Shown here piece after piece: positions 54,662 to 63,842 of a stretch of 64,000 bases of DNA. The position numbers were made by a program, and so were the translations under genes. Under the pieces are notes generated by a model. The model was not told the origin of the DNA, ran no database searches, and saw only the letters and a program-made list of their open reading frames with translations. Source of the stretch: Phytophthora colocasiae (taxonomy: Eukaryota; Oomycota; Peronosporomycetes; Peronosporales; Peronosporaceae); the NCBI GenBank assembly GCA_018806915.1, contig JAGKQI010000059.1, positions 1,364,001 through 1,428,000 of the forward strand. The letters run 5' to 3'. Numbering within the stretch: the stretch's first letter is position 1; each line of letters opens with the position of its first letter.

Positions 54662-55145
54662 ATGGAGGATACGAGGCCGCTGGGGCCGACGAAAGGTGCG
54701 TTTGAGAGACTCTGGGGGCGTGTAATAAGGTGGTGACGGTGTGGTGTGTGTGCTGTAGTGACGCTGCAGTTCGTGGCGGTGGGCAACGCACCGCTTATGA
54801 AGCGAACCAAGTTCACAGTCAGTGGCCATGACCAGCTCAGCGTCGTGTACAAGTTTTTGCGGAAGCAATTGCGTCTTAAAGACACAGAATCATTGGTATA
54901 ATGATATTTTTGGAGTATTAACTATTGTGTCTATTTTATTACTAAGGATATCTGTAGTTTGTGTATTGCAACAGTTCATTTGCACCGTCACCAGATCAAC
55001 GACTGAGCTCATTGTTTGAAGTGAGGCAAAACCTTACTTTTTACATAAAGCATTGTGCTAACTGTTCACTATGGTGGACTGTCAGAGTTTCCAAGTTGGT
55101 GACGTGCTGGTGCTCAACTACAGTCTGACTCAAGCGTGGGGGTAA
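54662..55145 (+). CDS. ATG12: Autophagy ubiquitin-like protein ATG12
   Basis: Four small exons (54662-54695, 54759-54895, 54958-55020, 55086-55145) with GT..AG introns of 62-65 bp give 97 residues, the size of a minimal ATG12. The order of signatures fits the family: VGNAPLMKRTKFTVSG, then FLRKQLRL, FVYCNSSFAPSPDQRL and SLF, ending in NYSLTQAWG. The C-terminal Gly is the residue joined to ATG5 by ATG7 and ATG10, and it needs no trimming since it is the last residue. The ATG12-ATG5-ATG16 complex then drives lipidation of ATG8 during autophagosome growth. No single exon is long, so simple ORF searches miss it. It starts about 210 bp from the divergent SLC44 gene. Splice sites are inferred, but every junction keeps frame and family sequence. 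Confidence 0.93.
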
Positions 55146-55212
55146 CGAAATACGAAATTGTGATTGTGAAAATGTAATTTTATATTTCTGTGTACGAAGG
55201 AGTGAGATCAAA

Positions 55213-56298
55213 CTATATGGATCCAACGAGAGCTTCAACCTCAGCTCGAGAAGCTTCGTGGCGCTGCTGGAGTTGCAGTAATTCAGCATTCAGCTCATCT
55301 TCATCCGAGTCGTCATCAAGGACAACATTCGGGTTCTTCGACTTTGGGATCTTAGTGGGCGGGGCACGTGAGTTGATTGTGGGTATCTCGCCTTCAGCTG
55401 AGTCCGATCTCTGGGATAAACGTGGCTTTGGCACTCGCTTTGCGAAAGCAAGGCCCTTCTCTCGAGTCGACTTTGGCTTAACCGTAGCTGCTGACTCTTT
55501 CGCTTCTGCAGGTTTCTTTGACTGGGCGTTTCTGTTGATCACCCGCAGGTTTTGGGAGAAAGCTTTGATGCGTTCCTTCGTCGCACGCTTCTCCACCAGT
55601 TCGTCACTGTTCAAGTCAGGCTGGAGCTTTCCAAGCTCGTAGTACCCGTCAGGCTTCTCTTTCTTGTACTGGGACAGCTTGCAAGGTTCATACTGGACGG
55701 GTCGAGCCTTGCGGCTGAAGGCAAGTTGATCTTGCTCGGTGATCACGCGGCCCTCATTGATTTCTCTCGGCGATCGACACTCTTTTGGGGAATTCTGGAT
55801 TGATGAGCTCTTGGTGGTGCGATCGGGAGATCTGATCGAGAGGGTTTGGCGTGGAGGCTGAACGTCTGGATAGTCGTCTCGAACATGACCTGGCATCCGA
55901 GCTTGTTCGTAGTATTCGTACTCTGACGCACCACGAGCACTCTTGGACTGGTAACTGTTTGTTTTCCCTCTGGGAGACACGACTGGAGATTCTTGAGGAG
56001 GATACTTTGTCGGAGACCGTTGGGTTTGGATCGGAGGTGGAGGAGCAGCTTGGGTAGATGCAGCTCGAGTTTGATCTCGGACTTGGATTTTCGTTGGTTG
56101 TCGCAACATGGTCTGACCTTCGTGATGGATGTTGTTGTTCCCTACCACACGCTGTTGCTGTGCTTTTTGCTGTTGCTGTGGCTGAGATCTCCGTTTTGGC
56201 GGCCCGACTCGAATCTCTTCACTTCCATCTGCCTTCTTCAAGTGGCCTTGAGCCGTTACGGTTGCGATTTTGCCTTGGAATCGGTCAAGGAAGCTCAT
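55213..56298 (-). CDS. Jhy-like protein, possibly cilium/flagellum-linked
   Basis: A single-exon gene of 361 residues. The first two thirds are basic, Gln/Pro/Ser-rich and probably disordered. The conserved part is about residues 200-255: FSRKARPVQYEPCKLSQYKK, then GYYELGKLQPDLNSDEL and a basic helix. This pattern (a YxPxxLxxYK start, LGxLxPDLN, then a charged helix) recalls the Jhy family of ciliary proteins; the match is by eye and moderate. An acidic stretch and a short coiled coil (ELLQLQQRHEASRAEVEAL) end the protein. Oomycetes make flagellated zoospores, so a flagellar role fits, but is inferred. It converges with ATG12, the ends 67 bp apart. Confidence 0.65.
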   Translation of the reverse strand: MSFLDRFQGKIATVTAQGHLKKADGSEEIRVGPPKRRSQPQQQQKAQQQRVVGNNNIHHEGQTMLRQPTKIQVRDQTRAASTQAAPPPPIQTQRSPTKYPPQESPVVSPRGKTNSYQSKSARGASEYEYYEQARMPGHVRDDYPDVQPPRQTLSIRSPDRTTKSSSIQNSPKECRSPREINEGRVITEQDQLAFSRKARPVQYEPCKLSQYKKEKPDGYYELGKLQPDLNSDELVEKRATKERIKAFSQNLRVINRNAQSKKPAEAKESAATVKPKSTREKGLAFAKRVPKPRLSQRSDSAEGEIPTINSRAPPTKIPKSKNPNVVLDDDSDEDELNAELLQLQQRHEASRAEVEALVGSI

Positions 56299-57575
56299 GC
56301 TGTCGCTAGTATAGTCTGGCTGGAAAACTATCGTATGTGCGCATTGCGATATTTGTGCTGCTCGGATGCTTGAAATAGGTTGAGGTGAAATCAGCTATTT
56401 TAGCGGAGGCACAAGTTACTCAATTCTGTCAGGTGTCTGCTATCGTCGATGGCCCATTTGAGACCGCATTTCATCAGATGCCAGGTAGGAACAACAGAAG
56501 TCCATCGATACCGGACTTTATAGTTGAGAAAACGTGTACCACTGAAGTTCTGATTTCTGTTACCTTCTCCTCAGTGTACACGTGGATCAGCTGTGCTGGT
56601 GCACTGGTTAACCCACGTTTTGGGTAGAAGTGATGTTGACGTTGTGTTGGCTAGAGACTGCCAGGCAGTATGTTCATGTTACATGAATCATGTACGCTTT
56701 GTAACTTCGTGAAGTACCTCGGCTTATCCGTATCTTTTCCAACTTGCAGACATCAACAACCCGAACGTGATCCAAGGCCGTACAATACATGTACAGTACA
56801 TGTACTTTGAAATACATGAATGAAAAACGTAAGTATTTGTGCATGTACGTTAGTTAGAGATCTTCTTCGAAGTCGAAGTGCAGTATGCTGTCAACATACT
56901 GGATCTAATTAAAAAGATACACGTATGTACTAGTACGCTGGAACATGTAAAAGATGCCAGATGATTGCAATTGCCCCATCTTGGTGCTGCCGACACCAAG
57001 AGAGTGTGTTTTCGTCGTACTGTATGTCAAGTTTCATTGATTATGGTACTATGTACATGAAAACTGCATTGGAGTGTATAGTTGTCTTGAAAAGACTGGT
57101 CGCTCATGCTATTTGCACTGCTGCTCGTGCGAAACGACAGCAAGCACGCTCGGGGACAAATCTACCTCCAGTTTCGACAGGAATACCCGGTACACGTACT
57201 ACCGTAGTACATGTATACCGCATACTACTTCACGATGTACAGTACAACCTTAGTTTCGTCTTACATAGTTTCTGATGCAAAGATACTGAGTACTTCGAAA
57301 TACAGCTCAGTGCATTCACATGCACTAAGGGCTTCTATAATACACGTAGTACATATTCTATTGCTGACACTCGCATTGTCTGGAAACTCTGTTTTCCCGG
57401 AAGGATTGGCAGCAATGTTACATCCCACGACTTAGTCTCAAGATAGCAGATCATGCTGTGCAGGTAGACGAGGTTTCTCTAGCTGCACGGACTCTGTGAC
57501 AGAGGGCCCTGTAGTCGCAGCAGTTCACTTTGGAACTCGCGCCTTGGACCTCGTACTTCTCTGTGGGTTTAAATC
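56299..57575. other. Gene-free stretch, rich in GTACATGTAC-type palindromes
   Basis: No supported gene. ACATGTAC and TACATGTAC words cluster at about 56790-56860 and 57185-57245. Directly upstream of the effector gene, GTTCACTTTGG (about 57526) is a possible initiator. Confidence 0.35.
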
Positions 57576-58034
57576 ATGCGGTTGTTGCTGTGGGCCGTCT
57601 TGCTGGTCTTCGTCGCTTTCGTCTCAAGCATCAACGCGGCTGCGGACTCAAAGGTGACTCAAGCTTCCAAGGAGGAGATTAATGCTGTGACCCGGCTACT
57701 CGCCGTCGACAACAGCGATGCCACCAAGCGTTTCCTGCGAGGTGATGCCAAGGATTTGACAGCGGCTAACGACGATTCCAAAGCTCTCAGCGCTGAAGAT
57801 GAAGAGAGGGGCCTCATCCCCACCAATTTGATCAGCAAGGTGAAGACTGGGTGGGCGAATTTGAAGTCCGCAGCTCTGGAGAGGGCTTTCAAGCACATGG
57901 TGAAGAACGGAGAAAACCCAACATCACTGGCCAAGCGGTTGGACATTGGGCGCACCATTGAAGCAAGACACCACAGACTGTACGAGAAGTTTACTGCGTG
58001 GTGGATCAACTACCACACGGTTGCTGGAACTTAG
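57576..58034 (+). CDS. RxLR-dEER effector
   Basis: 152 residues, single exon. A strong signal peptide (MRLLLWAVLLVFVAFVSSINA) is followed at about residues 52-55 by RFLR, a perfect RxLR, then by DEERG at about 75-79, a perfect dEER. The C-terminal 70 residues are helical, with Trp and Tyr at spacing like one W-Y unit (VKTGWANLKS...RLYEKFTAWW). This is the classic layout of oomycete effectors that pass into host cells. The precise target cannot be read from the sequence. A possible initiator lies about 50 bp upstream. Confidence 0.93.
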   Translation: MRLLLWAVLLVFVAFVSSINAAADSKVTQASKEEINAVTRLLAVDNSDATKRFLRGDAKDLTAANDDSKALSAEDEERGLIPTNLISKVKTGWANLKSAALERAFKHMVKNGENPTSLAKRLDIGRTIEARHHRLYEKFTAWWINYHTVAGT

Positions 58035-58253
58035 ACAGCAAAGCTACTAACCTGCGAAATACACGTGCTACTTTGGAGAACTAAAATGCAATACTACTTT
58101 TGCAGCGCAGTCTCTATTTAATTTGGTGCTTCTAGCACTAGTGCTCGAAGAAAGTTGCCTTTTTCTGACGTATTAGTTGCGACGAACCTTATATTTAACA
58201 TAAGAAATACTGTAGTATGATACTAGTATTTGGCGGGAGTCTCAAAAGTCGTA

Positions 58254-58697
58254 ATGGTGTCCACTTCTGCGTACGCTTCCTGGCTCAGCCAGCGCGAGCA
58301 CAAGATCTACAAACCGCCTGTACGTTCCTCGCTATCAGGTGACACTTCCGTCGCTCCACCAGCTTCGAAGTCACAGTCCAAGGCCGATGTAACCCAGCAA
58401 CATAATGACAACAAAACAGCTTCGTCCGTATTCTTCTCGACTGACATGGAAGTGGGCCCAAGAAAGAGACCTGGATCAACTGCATCAAGGCTGGCAGCTC
58501 TGCGGTCCATTAAGCGTCGACTAGGGGAAAGTAGCTGGAAGAAGCGACGGCGTGGAGACGCTACCGGCAGCAACATTAATTCTAGAGCTGTGACTCGAGT
58601 CACACGCTCTGAGCAGCACAACCAGGGTAGCAACTGCCCCGTGCTATTGGAAGAGTCCAACTACTGGTTAACAGTGCAAAGATTCTCTCAGTTTTAA
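58254..58697 (+). CDS. Unknown basic protein, paralogue 1
   Basis: The start at ATG 58254 is chosen because the N-terminus (MVSTSAYASWLSQREHKIYK) then aligns with that of the next gene (MAASAYQLWLKKREFK). The C-termini also match (EESNYWLTVQRFSQF versus DESQYWMAVDRFSHLT). The 147-residue product is Ser/Thr- and Lys/Arg-rich, with a cluster KKRRRG that could target it to the nucleus. Only the two ends are conserved; the middle has diverged and is shorter here. No known domain, signal peptide or intron is seen. The function is unknown. Confidence 0.6.
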   Translation: MVSTSAYASWLSQREHKIYKPPVRSSLSGDTSVAPPASKSQSKADVTQQHNDNKTASSVFFSTDMEVGPRKRPGSTASRLAALRSIKRRLGESSWKKRRRGDATGSNINSRAVTRVTRSEQHNQGSNCPVLLEESNYWLTVQRFSQF

Positions 58698-59080
58698 GAG
58701 AAGTTAGACTTGACTTGTACGATTATTTCGTAGAGTCGGTGGCGATATTAGTATATAACCCCAGCGAGCTTGTAGCTCAGCACACTCTACATTGATTCTC
58801 CGTCTTCGCTCGACGTCTTCCCGGCGAACCTGGTGGCAAACCTGACGCTCCAGGTGTGCGACGAATTGTCCAAAGTGCCCAGCCACGTGGTCGCCTTGAA
58901 CATCAGTCGTGACGAATTCAAATGTTTCAGCCAGGGTTGTAGTATTCCCAGCGTAATGAACCCCACGGGCATGCTGGGTGAGTGGGGCCAAAATGGTTCC
59001 GAAGGTCGTGCTAGGCTACTATTGATGAAAAATTTTAGGTGTGGCACACCTCAACATCCATTATAATACCTGCGTCAATA
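58698..59080 (+). other. Gap between paralogues with a coding-like piece
   Basis: From about 58792 to 59035 the plus strand reads as a plausible protein (SLDVFPANLVANLTLQVCDE..) with no ATG at its head. It could be an exon of an unrecognised gene or a relic. TATA-like sequence (TTAGTATATAACC) lies at 58747-58759. I name no gene. Confidence 0.25.
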
Positions 59081-59983
59081 ATGGCAGCCTCCGCGTACCA
59101 GTTATGGCTCAAGAAGCGTGAGTTCAAGGCCCCACACCCGCCCCCTGGCATTGCAACCACGTCCACAGCCGCCACATCTCTCACGACGTCGAAGGAATCG
59201 CGTCAAGGCGCTTCCAATCCCTCTCAAGGTCCAAGTGAGAGAACACAAACGCATTCGTCCAAATTCCACGCTGTTTCTGGCGCGGAAACAACCCAAGTGA
59301 CCGTCAAGTCTATTGCCAGACCTCCTGCAACGAAGAAGCGAGCCAGGAGCTGGCTCAGCAGCGGAGGAGAAGCAGTAGATGAACAGAAGCCACTTCAGTC
59401 GAAAGTTGCTGGAGTGGGTAATGTTGCTGAAAATAAAGTTGCTGGATCGAAGCGAGTGCGTACAAGCAAGGAGCTGGTGAACACCACGTCCATCAAGTTG
59501 GCGAGCTTGGCAAAGGTTTTACGCCAATCATCAGCTAAGAGAGATGTGGAGAGAGCGGAATGGACTGGGAGAATTGATCGCGAACCTAAAGTTACTGCTA
59601 GAGTGGACAGTGATGCTAGCGCTGCAAAGAGGGTCAAGAGCTCCTCGTTGAAGCACTTTGTTAGCACAAATAGGAATGAAGTGGATAAATACCGGGAATT
59701 CGCAATGGGTGCACGGCGAAATAGGGCTGATGGAACCAAAACTGTTGAACAACTTCAGGAATTGAGATCACTGAAGGAACCTGGGGAACGGCAGCGGGGT
59801 CTTGATGAGAAGGCAAACAGTGATAATACGATGAAGCAACTGCGGTTTGATGGAATCCGAGACGAGAGTGGACCTAGTGGATTGCCATTAAAGAGCCCTT
59901 TGAAGCTGAGGAAAATACGAACTGCAATGTTGGATGAAAGCCAGTACTGGATGGCGGTGGACAGATTTTCGCATTTGACTTAA
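59081..59983 (+). CDS. Unknown basic protein, paralogue 2
   Basis: 300 residues from ATG 59081, twice the length of its upstream paralogue. The shared N-terminal motif SAYxxWLxxRE and C-terminal motif xESxYWxxVxRFSxx flank a long Lys/Arg/Ser-rich middle (PPATKKRARSW, AAKRVKSSS), which suggests a nuclear protein. There is no intron, signal peptide or known domain. The two genes lie head to tail about 380 bp apart and probably arose by tandem duplication followed by loss or gain in the middle. Confidence 0.65.
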   Translation: MAASAYQLWLKKREFKAPHPPPGIATTSTAATSLTTSKESRQGASNPSQGPSERTQTHSSKFHAVSGAETTQVTVKSIARPPATKKRARSWLSSGGEAVDEQKPLQSKVAGVGNVAENKVAGSKRVRTSKELVNTTSIKLASLAKVLRQSSAKRDVERAEWTGRIDREPKVTARVDSDASAAKRVKSSSLKHFVSTNRNEVDKYREFAMGARRNRADGTKTVEQLQELRSLKEPGERQRGLDEKANSDNTMKQLRFDGIRDESGPSGLPLKSPLKLRKIRTAMLDESQYWMAVDRFSHLT

Positions 59984-59994
59984 TATATTATGGA

Positions 59995-60375
59995 ATGAGA
60001 GTTGACTCAATGGACGATGGAGCAGCTCAGATTGATAAGTTGCTGAAGCTCAAGGTACATTCGCATTGGGTTTACAAACCAACTGTATTAGAAGACAGTG
60101 ACAATGAAGATATTGTCCGGCGCGCTCGACTACATGCTAACACAGGAGGAGTTGTGTCGTGTTTTAATAGGAGTTGTTTGAGAAGACATCTTCACTGGTT
60201 GGACAAGGAGTACGTGCTAGGGACGAAGCACGAGTGTGCAAAATACCTAGCAACCGACATTCAAGTTCACAGACGTCGTAAAGACCTACGTCACAAGTGG
60301 CGATTCACAACCTACGGAAGTAGCCTGGGAAGGCGTCAAATAGTAACCTCATACACTGTTGTACCAGATGGCTAA
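59995..60375 (+). CDS. Small unknown protein
   Basis: A frame of 126 codons starts only 11 bases after the stop of the previous gene. It is basic, with CFNRSCLRRHLHWL..HECAKYL, a Cys/His set that might bind zinc. No family is recognised. The tight spacing is unusual for a separate gene, so it may be the second part of a spliced transcript, or a gene with a very compact promoter. Confidence 0.45.
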   Translation: MRVDSMDDGAAQIDKLLKLKVHSHWVYKPTVLEDSDNEDIVRRARLHANTGGVVSCFNRSCLRRHLHWLDKEYVLGTKHECAKYLATDIQVHRRRKDLRHKWRFTTYGSSLGRRQIVTSYTVVPDG

Positions 60376-61109
60376 CCACAGAATGAAGCTAAGCGTATGA
60401 AAGAATTTGGTTGATTGTCGGATCTCCCTTTTTGCAAACTAAACCTTCTGATATCAATCAAAACTGGCCAATGCATGAAGTTTACGTTTGATAAAGAAAA
60501 AAAGAAAACAGAATTTAAAGGAAGTGTTCACTAACTTCTCATATCACTCCACTCACTCACGCTGCCTTGGAATAGCGACAGCGGACGTTCATCAATGGGG
60601 GAGACCAAGTCCAAAAGAGAACCCAGCACTACAACCACCGACATCCCGAGTCAATGAATGAAGTCGAATACGATCATCAAAGTTAATGAGACTATCTGAC
60701 TGGAAAGTCAAGTAGAAAAGAAGGTACTATAGAAATGATCCTGTGTAAGTACGGTCTTGGTTTGCTTATTCCAAACTTGCCGCCGTATATATGCAAATGT
60801 CAAACCGCATGGACTGCACGACATAGCTTTCGCCTGTTTCATTGGTTTAACAGCTTCAACATCAATCACTCCTCAAAAACAAACACAGCAACTTACAGTA
60901 CAAACAGCAAAACCTGCTTGACAACGTCACTGTTGCTGCGTATGGGATCCATGCACTTGTACAGTACAACCGACAAAGCACCCAAAGATCTGCTATTGTA
61001 TCAATATCAATCAACGATCAGCAGATTTAAACTTTTCAAGGTAGGGAATTACGAGAGGGAGAGTTCATGTTGTAATTCAGTGTTGGTTCTTACTTCTTTA
61101 CCTACGGTT
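60376..61109. other. No gene seen
   Basis: 3' flanks of two converging genes. A-rich runs (AAAGAAAAAAAGAAAACAG) near 60496. The long plus-strand frame that starts here is a shadow of the phosphatase gene. Confidence 0.5.
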
Positions 61110-62378
61110 CTAGCACGCCTTGCCCTCCGAGCCGTCCTGTGGGATGTACCAGCAGTGCTTGGTCGCCACACCACCGATCGTCATGTCCGACCACTTCTCC
61201 GTGAACTTCCACTTGCTGTCAGCCGTGTGGTACTGCAGCTTCAGCCACTCCTGCGATCCCTCCACCGAGAAGAAACCGTACTCGTCGCCCGTGTACGCCC
61301 ACTCCTTCTTCACGTATGGAGTGGCAAACGCTGGGATGGTGCTCGCAAACTCCTTCTTCATGCCGCCACCAGCGCCGTTCTCCACGAAGTGGATGCGCAG
61401 CGACTCGGAGTAGTCGTGCTTTTCGCCGTGAGTGTGGCCGTAGATGAACGCGTGGATACCCGTGCCGTTCAGGGCCTCGAACCACTTGTGCATGCCGTCC
61501 TCCTTGTAGTGCTGCACCGGACTGAAGTGGCTGTTGACGATCTTCCACGTCGCGTTGGACGCCTTCGCCTGCTTCGCGAGTTCCGTACGCGATTCCTCGG
61601 CCCACTCGACGAACTTGGCCATGCACGTGTCGTACATGTCGTTGTTTCCGCCGCAACAGTACTTGTCTCCGCGAGCGATGCTGCCACACCCGCCGTTGTC
61701 GTCCTTGGCATAGCCGTAGCACTGGCAACAGACACCGTGGGAGCCGGCGATGTCGGCGTCGTTCATGTCAACGTTGAAGATGTCGATGCTAACGCCGGTC
61801 GCAGCATCCTGGATGCGACGCACGTAGAATCGGTCCTCCAGGGCCCATCGGTCGTCGTTGGGACTCGTGTAGTCTGCCTGGTACCGGAACTTGTTCTCCA
61901 GTCCCTGTAGCATCTCCGCCGTGGTGTTGCACTCGACGAGTTTGTCGCCGACGTTGCAGACGTAGTTGGCGCCACCGTAGTCGTGGTTGCCCATGACGTT
62001 CACCCAGGGAACGTTCTTGATGTTGTCGCCGTTGTATCTCGCCTCGTACGTCGTCTGGAAACGCGAGTCACGGCTTTCGAGACTGTCGATGCCTGTCCAG
62101 TAGAAGCTGTCACCGTGTCCAAGCACGGCTTTGGGCTTCACTGCGGTGCCAGCCTGGATGTCCATGAGTTTTCCCACGACTTCCTGGGCGTGAAGATCGA
62201 AGTTGTTGTACGTGCCGCCGCAGCATGATCCCTTGTCAAGGGTTTGACCCCAATCTCCGATAGCGTAAGCCGAGACGGAGTAGGTGGCCGATGTAGGGTC
62301 ACTCGTCTCTCCAGCACTTGCAACACCAGTCATGACGACTAGAAGCATAGCTTTCGTAAACCCTTTGCTGCTTAACAT
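61110..62378 (-). CDS. Purple acid phosphatase-like secreted metallophosphatase
   Basis: The start at 62378 (MLSSKGFTKAMLLVVMTGVASA) gives a signal peptide; the upstream in-frame start at 62519 is rejected because an oomycete initiator lies between. 422 residues, single exon. Metallophosphatase motifs come in order: AIGDWGQ (GDxG, about residue 41), GHGDSFYWTG, VMGNHDYGG (GNHD), VNSHFSP, YGHTHGEKH (GHxH). These bind the two metal ions, and the Tyr of GDSFYW is the purple-colour ligand of the family. Extra Cys-rich inserts (CCQCYG..GGCG, CCGG) suggest disulphides outside the cell. The fold is nearest tartrate-resistant (type 5) acid phosphatase. It probably frees phosphate from organic esters. 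Confidence 0.92.
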   Translation of the reverse strand: MLSSKGFTKAMLLVVMTGVASAGETSDPTSATYSVSAYAIGDWGQTLDKGSCCGGTYNNFDLHAQEVVGKLMDIQAGTAVKPKAVLGHGDSFYWTGIDSLESRDSRFQTTYEARYNGDNIKNVPWVNVMGNHDYGGANYVCNVGDKLVECNTTAEMLQGLENKFRYQADYTSPNDDRWALEDRFYVRRIQDAATGVSIDIFNVDMNDADIAGSHGVCCQCYGYAKDDNGGCGSIARGDKYCCGGNNDMYDTCMAKFVEWAEESRTELAKQAKASNATWKIVNSHFSPVQHYKEDGMHKWFEALNGTGIHAFIYGHTHGEKHDYSESLRIHFVENGAGGGMKKEFASTIPAFATPYVKKEWAYTGDEYGFFSVEGSQEWLKLQYHTADSKWKFTEKWSDMTIGGVATKHCWYIPQDGSEGKAC

Positions 62379-62413
62379 CGTTGCGTGGTGCTCGTTCAGC
62401 TTACTCAGATCGT

Positions 62414-62430
62414 AGAAAATTGAAGAATGA
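62414..62430 (-). promoter_or_regulatory. Oomycete initiator plus flanking element
   Basis: On the minus strand TCATTCTTCAATTTTCT matches the oomycete core promoter (initiator TCATTYY, then the flanking region CAWTTTNYY) at every position. It lies 36-52 bases before the phosphatase ATG, the usual distance. Confidence 0.85.
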
Positions 62431-63842
62431 CCCAGCCAGCTAGCTCTGAGGTGCTTTGGATGCGAGACAATTTTACACGGTGAGTGGTCCAAGAACTTGT
62501 AATCAAAAATATCGTGCATCCAACGATACAGATGGAGGCATCATACGATGGGGATGTTAGCAGATCTTTGGAGCGATCTAAGTGCCAACTTGGAACTGTC
62601 AACCGAGTTGGTTGAACCAACAGTAAAATGCAACAGGTCTGCACCACCAACAGTGAGAACGGGTGATGGAGCACATGCGTTTATGCTACACCGGCACACG
62701 TTTCTGGTCAAGATTACCCCAGCTGTGCCTCAACTCAAAAGCCGTCATACAATATTGCGTTATGTCGGCACAACGGTCAGCTACGCGCGACAGAAAATGT
62801 GAATGGCACAGGCTCTGATGGCGATCAAAGAGAACATCAACTCTTAGTTTTACTCGCTCTGTCAGCGATCAAAGAGAACATCAACTCTTAGTTTTACTCG
62901 CATTACATGTAGCTTCAAATTTGCTCAGCACCCTAGGTTTTTGTGTGCTTGCCGCACGGTTGCTCATCTTTGACAAACGATCGGCGTACACTGTATACCT
63001 GGTCGCGTTGTTGAATCGTCGTGCTGGTTCGAGGCTGTCTGTCTGCGAGTTCTACTTGCCTCACTGGTACGCTCCAGCACCCCCCTTCTCCCCCTGCTTG
63101 TTGATGAAAGCCGCTGTTGACGCGGCACACATGCAGTTGTATATGCAGCTCGATGTTGACGCGGTCTTCCAGGTGTACATGTAGATGTCGGTAGGTCGCT
63201 GTCCGCACGAGGAGATAAGCTCGAGGAACCGTCAAAAGCACGGATAGTGTAGTAAATATCAAGCATGACAACGGTACTTTCGTAGAGCTGCAGACAGGAT
63301 GCCAATCGTGATGTACAGTACATATCGCTATCAAAGATTGTTCACGTTGAGCCCATCCGATCTCAAATCTTGGCGCCTTCTGGCTGAGCCAGTTGGTTGT
63401 GCTTTGAAATCCGCATAACAGAATAGTCGGCCTGTGTACAGTACATGTAGTACATGTACGACCGATAGTCAAGGTGAACGAGGGTCTCGATATGGTTCGT
63501 GGTGTGCGTTACCGCGTCTTTCGTGATAACTAGGCACTTTTCGGACATGTACCAGTAAAATTGAAGATGGGTCACGTAACTACAACGTGATACCTCTTTT
63601 CCGTCAGACATGAGTAATGCAAGGAATAAAAACGAGGTGCCAGCGTGAAATGATGATGCCACACTGTCTCTAGCCTTGACTTTCAACTTGATGACTTTGG
63701 CAGAAAAATGCTAGAGTTTTGCGATCATTGCGACGTCGAGTTTTGTCTTCTGCATTCCCTACCGACATAGGAGTGGTGCTGCCATTTTTCATTTTGCAGT
63801 GACCGAGGCAACTTCGTTTTCGTTTTACTCGAGAGAAGAACT
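62431..63842. other. No gene seen; one 37-bp tandem duplication
   Basis: Upstream regions of two divergent genes. GCGATCAAAGAGAACATCAA and the following CTCTTAGTTTTACTCGC occur at 62821-62857 and again at 62865-62901. GTACATGTAC-like palindromes occur near 63438-63458. Open frames here have no domain. Confidence 0.45.
62821..62901. repeat. Tandem duplication, period 44
   Basis: Two identical 37-bp copies with a 7-base gap, upstream of the phosphatase promoter. Exact identity suggests a recent event. Confidence 0.9.

Noticed and set aside
60735..61910. Plus-strand frame of 391 codons
   Set aside because: It lies antisense to the purple acid phosphatase gene, whose motifs and promoter are clear; a composition shadow.
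62933..63472. Minus-strand frame of 179 codons
   Set aside because: No domain, unusual composition, and it lies across promoter-like sequence between divergent genes.
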